The notes beneath the pieces were generated by a model. That model did no database searches and was not told where the DNA came from. It saw nothing but the letters and a program-made list of their open reading frames with translations. The translations under genes were made by a program, and so were the position numbers. Below, piece after piece: positions 5,887 through 13,260 of a stretch of DNA of 64,000 nucleotides. The DNA comes from Fibrobacter sp. UWEL (lineage in GTDB: Bacteria > Fibrobacterota > Fibrobacteria > Fibrobacterales > Fibrobacteraceae). The DNA is taken from assembly GCF_900142535.1 (NCBI RefSeq), contig NZ_FRBE01000018.1, forward strand, positions 1 through 64,000, written 5' to 3'. Position 1 is the stretch's first letter. Every line of letters begins with the position of its first letter.

Positions 5887-7010
5887 ATAAATCCGTAGTA
5901 GATAGTTTCTTTGCCCGGTTGCGGGCAATCAGGGAAAAGTACCGACCCCTGGAGGAAAATGTTGAAAACACTTTCAACATCTTCAATGTTCTTGGATTGT
6001 ACAATCGCGAGCTGAAACATTCTGCGTTCATTGCGGAATTGCTCAATCCCTGCGGAACCCACAAGATGGGTAATAGGTTCTTGCGCCTGTTCTATAAGCG
6101 GATTGGGGTTGAGTACGATGGGCTGGTTTCCGTGTTGACGGAATTCCCTTTTCAGGATGGCCGAATCGATATCTATGTCAAGGCGATTGATGATCCGAGT
6201 AAGTCGCTGATTATTGAAAACAAGATTGAGGCCGAAGATCAGGATAGGCAGCTTTGGCGTTACCATCAGTTTGATCCCGAGGCTAAATTGCTTTACCTGA
6301 CTTTGAATGGCAAGTGCGCGTCTGCGGCAAGTTTGTTCGAGTTGACGCCCGCGGATTATCTGCCCGTGGGCTATGATTCTCTGATTGTGTCATGGCTTGA
6401 GGATTGCCTGGAAATTGTCGGGGACATTCCGGTGCTCCGGGAAATTATCAAACAGTATTTGAATTTGGTGAAACAGCTGACGGGGAAAACCTTGATGCAG
6501 GAAGAAAAGATGGATATTGCGAAGCTTGTTTGTGAAAATGATGAATACCTTGGGCTGTTCTTTCACCTGATGAACAATCAGAATACTATTTATCAGAAGC
6601 TTATGGATCGCCTGTGGGATGAAATCCTTGCCGCTGCAGAGGCTGTGGGCTTTAAGGCCTCCAAAGATCGGCCCTTGCAACAGATTTATGCCCTGATTAC
6701 TTTGGAGATGGATTCTGAATACACGGTAGTTTTGGCCCCGCAGAAGGAAAACTTCCAGGATTTGATTTTCGGCATTCATTGTAAGGGGAAGAAGGATGAC
6801 ATTCCCGTGGAAAAGCGGAATGAAATTCGTGAGAAGTTCGCGAAGTCCATTATGGTCCCCATGCAGGAAGCGACTCCAATCGTGCATAACTATTGGACTC
6901 CTTACAAGCATTGGTCTACGGCCCAATACGAAAAAGTCCTGAATGGAACCTTCAGGAATGATCTGGTGGAATTGCTGAAAAAGCTCAAGGCTTTGATTGA
7001 ATCGGTTTGA
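5883..7010 (+). CDS. PD-(D/E)XK nuclease family protein (PDDEXK_4-like)
   Basis: Residues 45-60 (ELKHSAFIAELLNPCGTHKM) and GRIDIYVKAIDDPSKSLIIE followed by NKIEAEDQDRQLWRYHQF show the D-x(n)-ExK core of the PD-(D/E)XK fold, here Asp in 'GRIDIYV' and E-N-K in 'IIENKI', with the Q-x3-Y helix motif following. Members are uncharacterised or defence-associated nucleases; 375 residues is usual. The second half (from about 200) is helical and then beta-rich, with no assignable domain. Start and the fic stop share ATGA, so the two products are made together. Together they could form a two-gene defence or stress module, which is inference. Confidence 0.8.
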   Translation: MNKSVVDSFFARLRAIREKYRPLEENVENTFNIFNVLGLYNRELKHSAFIAELLNPCGTHKMGNRFLRLFYKRIGVEYDGLVSVLTEFPFQDGRIDIYVKAIDDPSKSLIIENKIEAEDQDRQLWRYHQFDPEAKLLYLTLNGKCASAASLFELTPADYLPVGYDSLIVSWLEDCLEIVGDIPVLREIIKQYLNLVKQLTGKTLMQEEKMDIAKLVCENDEYLGLFFHLMNNQNTIYQKLMDRLWDEILAAAEAVGFKASKDRPLQQIYALITLEMDSEYTVVLAPQKENFQDLIFGIHCKGKKDDIPVEKRNEIREKFAKSIMVPMQEATPIVHNYWTPYKHWSTAQYEKVLNGTFRNDLVELLKKLKALIESV

Positions 7011-7011
7011 T

Positions 7012-7040
7012 TTGACATCTCTCCCGGAATTGCGTATATT
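7012..7040 (+). promoter_or_regulatory. Promoter of structured RNA copy B
   Basis: TTGACA and TATATT with a 17-base spacer, a textbook sigma-70 arrangement without the palindrome seen in the other cassette promoters. It lies directly behind the nuclease stop codon. Predicted start is GTAATTCATTAATCC at about 7047. Confidence 0.75.
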
Positions 7041-7046
7041 TATTCT

Positions 7047-7200
7047 GTAATTCATTAATCCCTGTGACCGTCGACATAGACTTGTAAAAGTCCGTACGTG
7101 CATTCGCGACAGGTTCCCACCAGCAACAACAGCTGGAACATTCCAAATAGAACAAAATGGATGTAGTCGAGAAATTGGCTACGTGTTTAACGTTAATGAC
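7047..7200 (+). ncRNA. Structured leader RNA motif, copy B
   Basis: Compact form of the motif at 1659. CCTGT (7061-7065) pairs with ACAGG (7109-7113); within it GACTT-GTAA-AAGTC makes a perfect hairpin, and GTCGACATAG and TGCATTCGCG are retained unpaired. After the shared block AGCTGGAACAT, hairpin GTAGTC/GGCTAC (7163-7182) sits ahead of the ribosome binding site of the next gene. Compensatory changes against copy A support both stems. Two copies are enough to suspect a real RNA family, not to prove it. Confidence 0.62.
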
Positions 7201-7215
7201 TGAAAGGGGACAAAA

Positions 7216-7395
7216 ATGCGAATCCTAGACAAAGACTATTACAAAAGACTCTATGCAGAGCCCGTCCTTGGAACAATTCTTCGTACTCCGCCACCGGATT
7301 TTACTGAACTAGACAAAATCTGCGAGGAGTTTGAGAAAAGTGTAGAAGAAATGCATGTTAGAGAAGGTTTCCTTCCTAAAAAGGAGAGGAAATGA
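7216..7395 (+). CDS. 59-residue protein, candidate antitoxin of GNAT gene
   Basis: GGGGACAAAA precedes the ATG. The product MRILDKDYYKRLYAEPVLGT... is acidic in its centre (FTELDKICEEFEKSVEEMHV, predicted amphipathic helix) and ends in KKERK. The stop overlaps the ATG of the GNAT gene (ATGA). A short helical protein coupled to an acetyltransferase-fold protein resembles type II toxin-antitoxin pairs of the TacT/AtaT class, but those antitoxins carry a ribbon-helix-helix DNA-binding part that I do not see. Function is therefore a hypothesis from context. Confidence 0.65.
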   Translation: MRILDKDYYKRLYAEPVLGTILRTPPPDFTELDKICEEFEKSVEEMHVREGFLPKKERK

Positions 7396-7994
7396 TTGCA
7401 TCTATCGAAGTTTTCGATACCCTGAAATACTCTGTAGAGCACCTCTTTGACAACGAAATAAATAGTTTGCTTGTTGAAAAATTTGAAACATCTCCGAATG
7501 CTAGGGGGCTGGAAATTTATCTAAGGCATTGCGCAGTTTCTGATGAAGTAGAACATCTCAGCAGAACGTACTTGATAAAGGATCGTGTAACAGAAGAACT
7601 CGCTGGTTATTTTTCCTTGAGGACTGGTTTAATCACGAGACCTGTTTCTGGATCTTCTTTTGATTCTGTTCCTGCAATTGAACTCTCAAATTTTGCTATG
7701 GATTGTAACTACAAAGCTCGGCATACGGGAGAAATGCAACATCTTGGCGCTTATGTATTCAAATATTTTGTTGTTCCAACGGTTAAAGCCGTTGCTGAAT
7801 TGATAGGTGTTAATTCATTATACATATATGCATTGCCTAGTGGGCGATTGATGGAACATTATGAAAAGATGGGCTTCCTGCGTCTGCCTCCTGACGAGGA
7901 AATGTTTGTTCACAATCATGTAAAGCCTAAATATGACAATGGTTGCGTTTTTATGTATCAAGTTTTATCTCTTAAGAACCGTTGCTATTCGTAA
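7392..7994 (+). CDS. GNAT-fold protein, possible acetyltransferase toxin
   Basis: The 200-residue product contains an N-terminal strand/helix part, then LAGYFSLRTGLI, VPAIELSNFAMDCNYKA, GAYVFKYFVVPTVKAVAELI and NSLYIYALPSGRLMEHYEKM followed by GFLRLP. This order (beta4, helix 3, beta5 'LYIYAL', 'Y-x-K-x-GF') is the acyl-CoA-binding GNAT core as in RimI-like and TacT/AtaT-like enzymes. The Q/R-x-x-G-x-G/A loop is not canonical (RHTGEMQHLGAYV). Translation is coupled to the preceding 59-residue gene. It may acetylate a charged tRNA (toxin) or be an ordinary acetyltransferase with an unusual partner. Confidence 0.7.
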   Translation: MIASIEVFDTLKYSVEHLFDNEINSLLVEKFETSPNARGLEIYLRHCAVSDEVEHLSRTYLIKDRVTEELAGYFSLRTGLITRPVSGSSFDSVPAIELSNFAMDCNYKARHTGEMQHLGAYVFKYFVVPTVKAVAELIGVNSLYIYALPSGRLMEHYEKMGFLRLPPDEEMFVHNHVKPKYDNGCVFMYQVLSLKNRCYS

Positions 7995-8218
7995 TAGCCT
8001 TAATAGAAGACTGCGAAGCTTAAACAGCTTTGTTATAATTTTTTTTACGATGCTATTGTATAACATCTGTATGATGGATGTTGTATTTCTTTTTGACGCC
8101 GTCTTTTGTACGAAAAAAATGTCATTGACATTTGTCTGAAATATTATTCTTTTTGGCCCGACTTTGTACAACGTAGTACGAGTTGACCACATACTTTACG
8201 ATCCGTTAGGAGGATCCC
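7995..8218. other. Intergenic region with palindromes
   Basis: No gene seen. AAGCT-TAAAC-AGCTT at 8018-8034 followed by an AT-rich run may terminate the GNAT operon. AACATC...GATGTT forms a hairpin near 8061-8084. AAATGTCA-T-TGACATTT (8117-8133) is a perfect 17-bp palindrome and looks like an operator for the genes to the right. Confidence 0.5.
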
Positions 8219-8293
8219 GTGAAAAATTTTACTGCCATGGCGCAGAGCGTAGCTGCTCTGCGTAATGTCTCGACTTATGCCAAAAGGCGTTGA
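8219..8293 (+). CDS. Possible 24-residue leader peptide
   Basis: TAGGAGGATCCC precedes GTG, the best ribosome binding site in the neighbourhood, and the frame reads MKNFTAMAQSVAALRNVSTY followed by AKRR and a stop. A strong hairpin (CGCAGAGC...GCTCTGCG, 8241-8262) lies within it. It sits upstream of the lipoprotein gene and could be a regulatory peptide or chance frame. Confidence 0.35.
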   Translation: MKNFTAMAQSVAALRNVSTYAKRR

Positions 8294-8369
8294 AAAAAGA
8301 ATTGGTTGTTTTGCTCGATTAGTTTATACACAAACTCACTTAAGGATTCATCAATTAAAAAAGGAGATT

Positions 8370-9425
8370 ATGATGAAAAAATCCTTTATGTTCATTCTCG
8401 GCGCTGCAGCACTCTTTACTGCATGTAGCGAAAGTTCCACTGCAGAATCCATTGCTAACGCATCCAACGATGCTGCTGACAAGGCTTCTCATGAAGTTGC
8501 TCAGGTTGAAGAACTGAAACTCCCGATTTTCTTCTTCGGCGAAAATGGTGAACGTCTCACCATTGATGCTGCAAGTGGTAAAAAGGTTGCCAAGGTTATG
8601 AACCGCGAAAAGCTGGTTGTTGCTGATGCGGAAGCTTTTGATGATCTTTTGGATTCTTATGCTCAGCGACTGAAGAGCGACAAGGCTTACTATGAATCCA
8701 TTGAAAAGCCCGGTGACTATGCTTGTACTGCAGAATACTTGGCTGCGACTGCTGATTACGAATCCGTAAGCACTGAAGCTGGCGAAGTTCTCCTGGATGA
8801 CAAGGTCTTGTTTAACGACTGCGTCTATGCCGGTGATTCCAAGGCTCTCAAGAAAACCTATACTGATGCATCCGAAATTGATTCCGTTTCCTACTATACC
8901 ATGGGAAAATACCGTGTAGTTGGCCGTTCTCGTATTATGGATTTGACCAACCCGGGTTATTCAAGGTGGCGTAATGGCTTCTTTCAAACTTGGGCATTGA
9001 GTTATGTGAGCTACATGGGCCACATGATTTATTACCCTGTGCCTGCAACGTCTGTTAAGACCGTGGGTCGTCTTGTAAGGAGGTGTGGATATAACACCTT
9101 TAACTACAATACTCGAAAGTATGATATTGTAAGCTGCGATGCTGGCTTTAATAGCTCCTGGATCGGTTACGGTGTAGACCATGTAGATAATCGTGTTGAT
9201 GGTGAAGAAGGTACTGAAGATGTTGGAATGAAATATAAGTTGAATGGCTCTTCTAACAATACCGGTATGGCAGCCGCTGCCAAGCATGTCGTGACTTATG
9301 GATCTAATGTCCTTGTTACGTTCTCTGCATTTAATATTCCTACCCAGACCATGGCAAAGGATGTGATTAAGAAGTATGTTGAACCTGTAGAGAACGAACC
9401 GTATCTTGAAGAAATCGAATACTAG
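8370..9425 (+). CDS. Predicted lipoprotein, 351 residues, unknown function
   Basis: The start is one of two adjacent ATG codons after AAAGGAG; it opens MMKKSFMFILGAAALFTACS, a lipoprotein signal with lipobox LFTAC. The mature N-terminus is Ser/Ala-rich and helical. The rest mixes acidic segments (DAEAFDDLLDSYAQ) with a Tyr/Trp-rich domain (YSRWRNGFFQTWALSYVSYM, GYNTFNYNTRKYDIVSCD) containing several Cys residues that could pair. It is a surface or periplasmic protein of unknown role, probably Fibrobacter-specific. The operon ends at a strong terminator shared with the gene on the other strand. Confidence 0.8.
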   Translation: MMKKSFMFILGAAALFTACSESSTAESIANASNDAADKASHEVAQVEELKLPIFFFGENGERLTIDAASGKKVAKVMNREKLVVADAEAFDDLLDSYAQRLKSDKAYYESIEKPGDYACTAEYLAATADYESVSTEAGEVLLDDKVLFNDCVYAGDSKALKKTYTDASEIDSVSYYTMGKYRVVGRSRIMDLTNPGYSRWRNGFFQTWALSYVSYMGHMIYYPVPATSVKTVGRLVRRCGYNTFNYNTRKYDIVSCDAGFNSSWIGYGVDHVDNRVDGEEGTEDVGMKYKLNGSSNNTGMAAAAKHVVTYGSNVLVTFSAFNIPTQTMAKDVIKKYVEPVENEPYLEEIEY

Positions 9426-9448
9426 TTTTCCTCCAACTCGATAACAAA

Positions 9449-9480
9449 AGAGTCTCCTTCGAAAGAAGGAGACTTTTTGT
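9449..9480. terminator. Bidirectional terminator
   Basis: AGTCTCCTTC-GAAA-GAAGGAGACT with T-rich flanks on both sides ends the lipoprotein gene and the convergent deacetylase gene. Confidence 0.85.
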
Positions 9481-9487
9481 TTTGAAA

Positions 9488-10711
9488 TTACTTCCCGAAA
9501 ACTTTAATAACGTGAACGTCTCTGTTTTGCTTTAGATGCTTTCCGTTCAGGTCGTATATTTTATTACTGGCTTGTGTATTCTCGCGGGGTTGTTTATTTT
9601 GCCTCGGGGTGCCAAGGCCTAGAGTGGATGCCTTGCGGATGGTGGCGCTGAGGGCGGTGAATTCAAGGGTGTAATTGCCTTGGGCGTCGGGGGCGATTTC
9701 CTTGCCGCCTTGCACCAGGACGATGTTGTCGTTTGTGGTGAAGCCTGCTTCTTTCAGGAAGTCGTCGGTGAGCTTGACTTTCAGGGGGATGCTTTTGGGC
9801 ATGTGCTGGTGGGGGAGTTCCCAGCTGACTTTGTAGCCTTCGCCGTCCTTGATTGCTTCGGCTTTGTCCAGGGTGAAGTGGGCTCTGTGATAGGCGCCTA
9901 CGGTGCTGAAGGGGGCGGTCCACAGGTTGTTTTCGAGGGCGCGCTTGAAGGCGCTCTTGATGTCCGCGGGGGTGATGCTCATGCCGCCTTCGTCGGAGAC
10001 ACCGTGATTCAGGAGGACTAGCCAGGAGCCGCCTTTGACTTGCACTTCCCAGGGGTTGGCTGCGCCGAAGTCGCCGATGTATGCGGCGGTGTCCAGGGCG
10101 CTCAAAAGTTCTGCGGTGGCGGTTTCGGAGGAGTTCCAAACGCGGGAGGCCATGCCCAGCCACTTGGGTTCCGTATCCCAGTCGTTACGGCCATGCCAGC
10201 CACAGTCGCGGTTGATGAATTGACGCTTGTCGATTTCGGCGGAGACTTTTTCGTTGTTGTTGCAGTAGGGGGTGGCTACTGCGGTGACGTTTACTTCGGC
10301 GCCATTGTCTGCCATGACTTTTTCAATCTGGTCGGCAAAGTCAGTGATTTCTGTTTTCAGCTTGTCGTCGCTCTGGTCGGGGAGCTGCAAGTGTCCATCG
10401 GTGTGGTTGCCGATTTCGTTACCCATCTTGGCGAGTTTTGCAAAGCCTGCGCCTGTTGCCGTGAGGCGGTTGCCGCCCATGTTGGAAAGGAAGAAGGTGA
10501 CCCTGACGTCGGTCAGTTCTTCCAGAATGGGGGTGAGGTTCTTGATCTGGTCGTCCATGGCGTCGTCGAAGGTAAAGCTTGCGGCGCCTACGTGACCGTT
10601 CCAGGGAACGGTGGTGAAAGGAGTTGTTGCCATAGCGTTCCCCGCCAAACCAAAGGTGAATGCGCAAATAGTTGCACCAAACAATGTTTTTGAAATATTC
10701 CTAAAATCCAT
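9488..10711 (-). CDS. Secreted polysaccharide deacetylase (NodB domain, CE4 type)
   Basis: A 407-residue product with signal peptide ending in ...GLAGNAMA. The NodB domain shows motif 1 SFTFDDAMDD (catalytic base and metal Asp) and motif 2 GNEIGNHTDGH (the H-x3-H metal pair), then YCNNNEKVSAEIDK and NRDCGWHGR. It should remove acetyl groups from a polysaccharide such as acetylated xylan, chitin-like material or peptidoglycan. After about residue 300 comes a small beta domain, and the last residues (KIYDLNGKHLKQNRDVHVIK) resemble the tails of the hemicellulases, implying the same export or attachment route. The start was placed before the signal peptide; longer upstream frame has no protein character. 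Confidence 0.85.
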   Translation of the reverse strand: MDFRNISKTLFGATICAFTFGLAGNAMATTPFTTVPWNGHVGAASFTFDDAMDDQIKNLTPILEELTDVRVTFFLSNMGGNRLTATGAGFAKLAKMGNEIGNHTDGHLQLPDQSDDKLKTEITDFADQIEKVMADNGAEVNVTAVATPYCNNNEKVSAEIDKRQFINRDCGWHGRNDWDTEPKWLGMASRVWNSSETATAELLSALDTAAYIGDFGAANPWEVQVKGGSWLVLLNHGVSDEGGMSITPADIKSAFKRALENNLWTAPFSTVGAYHRAHFTLDKAEAIKDGEGYKVSWELPHQHMPKSIPLKVKLTDDFLKEAGFTTNDNIVLVQGGKEIAPDAQGNYTLEFTALSATIRKASTLGLGTPRQNKQPRENTQASNKIYDLNGKHLKQNRDVHVIKVFGK

Positions 10712-10751
10712 ATGTGAATAATAGCATTTGATTTTATCTATCTTTACGCAC

Positions 10752-10934
10752 ATGAATAACTCTGTTGATAATAAGTCTGAATTAGAAGCAGAGAAGGCTA
10801 AGAATACCTCCTCTGATCGTGTTAAGAGAATGCGTGGCTGGCTGGGTATTAAGAGCGCCGTGGAAACCCATAACCTTGGTGGCGGCGGGGAGCCCCTTAT
10901 CGAAGTGGATGCCCCCAACGGCTGGAACCGCTAA
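10752..10934 (+). CDS. Unknown 60-residue protein
   Basis: Hydrophilic product MNNSVDNKSELEAEKAKNTS then SDRVKRMRGWLGIKSAVETHNLGGGGEPLIEVDAPNGWNR. No ribosome binding site is evident, so the start is uncertain. The charged N-terminus and Gly-rich C-terminus suggest a flexible small protein. It is divergent from the deacetylase and convergent with the WYL regulator gene. Could be a chance frame. Confidence 0.4.
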   Translation: MNNSVDNKSELEAEKAKNTSSDRVKRMRGWLGIKSAVETHNLGGGGEPLIEVDAPNGWNR

Positions 10935-10958
10935 GACTTAATCGGCTTTGTTTCTCGT

Positions 10959-11966
10959 TTAATTTTTGGTGCGGTGCCTGTTGGCCAGGTCCAGGGCCTG
11001 GTCACGAATTTCGTCTCGCAGCCAGTCGGGTTCCAGAATTTCGATGTCGTTGACGCTGTGGCGCATGATCCACATGAGTAACTGGGTGCCGTTGCACACT
11101 CGCATGGACATGTAGAGTTTGCCCTTCTTCACCTCGAAGGATGAGGAATGGTGGAAATCGTCATCCTCCACGAATTTTCGTTTGCTCAGGGGGAAGGAGA
11201 CTCGGATGTCGATGGGCTCGTCGTCATCGTCGAACAAGTCCAGGTCGGATACTTTCTTCTGAAGCTTGTCCCAGGTTTCCTGGGAAATGGTAAAAGTTTT
11301 CCTGCTCTTTGCTACGTCCAGGATGCGGTTCAGCTTGATGGCGTATATGGCCAGGGGATCGCCGTGTCTGCGGCATGCCACGTAAACGGAGCTCTGGTAT
11401 ACCACAATGGCCAGGGGGAGCCTTTCGGATTCTTTGCCCTTCTGGTCGTAGGTGGTGGTGATCATGTGGCCTGTGCGGATGGCGTCCAGGATAACCTTCA
11501 GCTTTTCGCTGGCGGTGTCGTCCATTTCCACAGTCTTGCCCATATACAGGACCTTGGAGCTGATGTCCTTGAAAATGGACTTTTCTTTTTCCTGCTGGGC
11601 AACGGGCAAGTTGTCGAAGGTGCGCTGGGTCAGTTCCTCGATCAGGTCGCCGGTACCGGGATAAATGTGGGAGACGCATCGCAGGAATACGAACTTCAGG
11701 ATTAGCTCGTTAAAGTCGGGAATGTCGAACTTGTTGAATACCACAAGCCCCAGGCGGTAAGTTTTTCGGGGCGCCTTTCCCTCGCAAATGACCACGGACC
11801 CGGGCATGTCCGTAAGGGCCTTCAGGTCTCTTTCCACATTGCGCCGCTGGTCCTTTGGCAAGTTTAGGGCGGCCATGAGCTGGCTCACGGAATAGCTGGT
11901 TTTAGGGTGCTGCACCATCTGGATCAGCAGGCTGATAATGCGGTCGCTTTTGCTTAAGTCTTCCAT
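10959..11966 (-). CDS. WYL-domain transcriptional regulator
   Basis: 335 residues. An N-terminal winged helix (SDRIISLLIQMVQHPKTSYS, VSQLMAALNL, RRNVERDLKALTDM) is followed by a WYL domain centred on ITTTYDQKGKESERLPLAIV and VYQSSVYVACRRHGDPLAIYAIKLNRI, then a WCX-like C-terminal part ending in HSVNDIEILEPDWLRDEIRD. WYL proteins sense nucleic acid or nucleotide ligands and often control defence or DNA-damage genes. It is divergent from the two-gene operon at 12074 with only about 100 bases between, so that operon is its likely target. AGGGGCTAAA precedes the chosen ATG. Confidence 0.85.
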   Translation of the reverse strand: MEDLSKSDRIISLLIQMVQHPKTSYSVSQLMAALNLPKDQRRNVERDLKALTDMPGSVVICEGKAPRKTYRLGLVVFNKFDIPDFNELILKFVFLRCVSHIYPGTGDLIEELTQRTFDNLPVAQQEKEKSIFKDISSKVLYMGKTVEMDDTASEKLKVILDAIRTGHMITTTYDQKGKESERLPLAIVVYQSSVYVACRRHGDPLAIYAIKLNRILDVAKSRKTFTISQETWDKLQKKVSDLDLFDDDDEPIDIRVSFPLSKRKFVEDDDFHHSSSFEVKKGKLYMSMRVCNGTQLLMWIMRHSVNDIEILEPDWLRDEIRDQALDLANRHRTKN

Positions 11967-12073
11967 TTTAGCCCCTTTTTCGCCTGAAAAACAACGCGAC
12001 AAACTGTGTCGCATAGCTAATCTACATTATGCTCCGCAAAAGGGAAATCCCCCTTGGCAAAAAAGGAGTAGTC

Positions 12074-12439
12074 ATGAAGCTAAAAGCCGTGGTAAATATG
12101 ATGCCCATCGAGTTCATGCGTCTTCAGGACGAAAACCCTCGAGAGAAGTACCTGTATAACGAAGATGGGGATTGCCGCACCTACGTGAAGATTGGCGGAA
12201 TCAGCACCGACCGTGTTGCGCCCCAACTTTTGACGAGCCCCCGCCCGGCCACCTACGTGATCGAGCTGAAGGAAGGCCTGGGTTTCGTGCGATATCGAAT
12301 GGATTTGGACGTGCGCTTCGGATGGAGCTTCTTCCATATCCTGGCCATCTCCGAAGACCCCTGCGACTACGACAAAGCCTTCGGCAAGCTACACAATATT
12401 ATGCTCCGCTACATGTATCAACAAGGATTCATATCATGA
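12074..12439 (+). CDS. Unknown 121-residue protein of WYL-linked operon
   Basis: AAAAGGAGTAGTC precedes the ATG. The product (MKLKAVVNMMPIEFMRLQDE...) lacks signal peptide or membrane spans. It looks alpha/beta, with PATYVIELKEGLGFVRYRMD and FGWSFFHILAIS and a C-terminal helix (DYDKAFGKLHNIMLRYMYQQ). Family unknown. The stop overlaps the next start (ATGA), giving translational coupling. Regulation by the divergent WYL protein is likely. Confidence 0.75.
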   Translation: MKLKAVVNMMPIEFMRLQDENPREKYLYNEDGDCRTYVKIGGISTDRVAPQLLTSPRPATYVIELKEGLGFVRYRMDLDVRFGWSFFHILAISEDPCDYDKAFGKLHNIMLRYMYQQGFIS

Positions 12440-13179
12440 GAATGTTTCAGCTTTTGAAGGATAGTGATCCCTCCCGCAGCAACGGGACGGAGATCGTTGT
12501 GTCTATGAATAAGCCCGAAGGTGATTCGCCCTTCCGCGGGATTGAAACGTTGGGCTGCCGCGGGGAAGGTACGTCGGGGAACCGCGGGATTGAAACGTCG
12601 GGCCGATTTCAGGTGACTGTCTTTAGCAGGTTGTTTAAGACGGAGTCCGCTGAAAAATGCCTGGAAGTTCTGGAGCGTGCGTGCTCTGACGGGAATACAG
12701 TATCCCTGGATTATAATGATGTTGCGTCCCTGGCAGGAATGTACGGCCATATGGTCTATGAACGCCTGGTGTTCCGCGACACGTCCAGTGGCCCTCAAGT
12801 TGATTGCTCCGATGCTCAGGTTTGCCGCGGGTCGTCCAGTCACCTTTCGGGGAGTTACGCTCCGGCGGGCCGCGCCGCGGGTGATGAACATCGGGTTAGC
12901 CGCACCTCGGGTGATGGCGCTCTGGTTAGCCGCGCCCGTCAGGATGTGGATGGCTGGTTGCAGCAGTTGCCTCGGGTGGAGTCCTGCATTATCGTGGTGG
13001 AACACGGTGGGGATTTACTGCTCCGCCAGTTCAGTGAAATCATGGACCGCATCAATGAGGTCATCTGTCCAGATGACTTTGACACCGCGGAAAATATCAT
13101 CTGTATGGACTTGAAGGGAGATGTCCCTCCGGGCACCCAGCAAGTCCACCTCTGGTATGTAGAGAAGGAGGATGTCTAG
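12436..13179 (+). CDS. Unknown protein with in-frame tandem repeats
   Basis: 247 residues. Two segments look like expansions inside an otherwise ordinary domain: three 8-residue repeats (FRGIETLG, CRGEGTSG, NRGIETSG, residues 34-57) and two 10-residue repeats (RAAGDEHRVS, RTSGDGALVS, residues 146-165). Between them QVTVFSRLFKTESAEKCLEV and ASLAGMYGHMVYERLVFRD are normal. The C-terminal part (VESCIIVVEHGGDLLLRQFS, MDRINEVICPDD, NIICMDLKGDVPPGTQQVHL) is a clean alpha/beta domain that faintly recalls the FtsZ/tubulin C-terminal domain; I would not name it on this basis. The start is fixed by ATGA overlap with the preceding gene. Confidence 0.72.
   Translation: MRMFQLLKDSDPSRSNGTEIVVSMNKPEGDSPFRGIETLGCRGEGTSGNRGIETSGRFQVTVFSRLFKTESAEKCLEVLERACSDGNTVSLDYNDVASLAGMYGHMVYERLVFRDTSSGPQVDCSDAQVCRGSSSHLSGSYAPAGRAAGDEHRVSRTSGDGALVSRARQDVDGWLQQLPRVESCIIVVEHGGDLLLRQFSEIMDRINEVICPDDFDTAENIICMDLKGDVPPGTQQVHLWYVEKEDV
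12534..12605 (+). repeat. Three in-frame 24-bp tandem repeats
   Basis: Units start at 12534, 12558 and 12582. The first and third begin with CCGCGGGATTGAAACGT and differ from each other at two or three bases; the middle one is diverged. A related ACGTCGGGC recurs just behind the gene at about 13190. Copy number could vary by slippage without breaking the frame. Confidence 0.8.
12871..12930 (+). repeat. Two in-frame 30-bp tandem repeats
   Basis: Two 30-base units, both of the form CGC(G/A)CC..CGGGTGATG...GGTTAGC, encoding related decapeptides. A partial third unit (CGCGCCCG) follows. Confidence 0.7.
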
Positions 13180-13260
13180 CGGGTCGTTGAACGTCGGGCA
13201 GGCTGGGCAATGTCGGGTCGGCGGAATTAGGTCGTTGTAAAATGTCCGTTTTCGCAAAAT

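Noticed and set aside
7012-7040. Fifth copy of the palindromic promoter block
   Set aside because: The TTGACA has no inverted partner and the spacer to TATATT is the ordinary 17 bases, so this is a normal promoter.
10040-10693. Plus-strand frame of 217 codons opposite the deacetylase
   Set aside because: Antisense shadow; Gly/Val/Cys-rich without domain, while the opposite strand carries clear NodB motifs.
12534-12605. GATTGAAAC in repeated units, as in CRISPR repeat ends
   Set aside because: The units are 24 bp back to back inside a coding frame, without spacers and without cas genes nearby.
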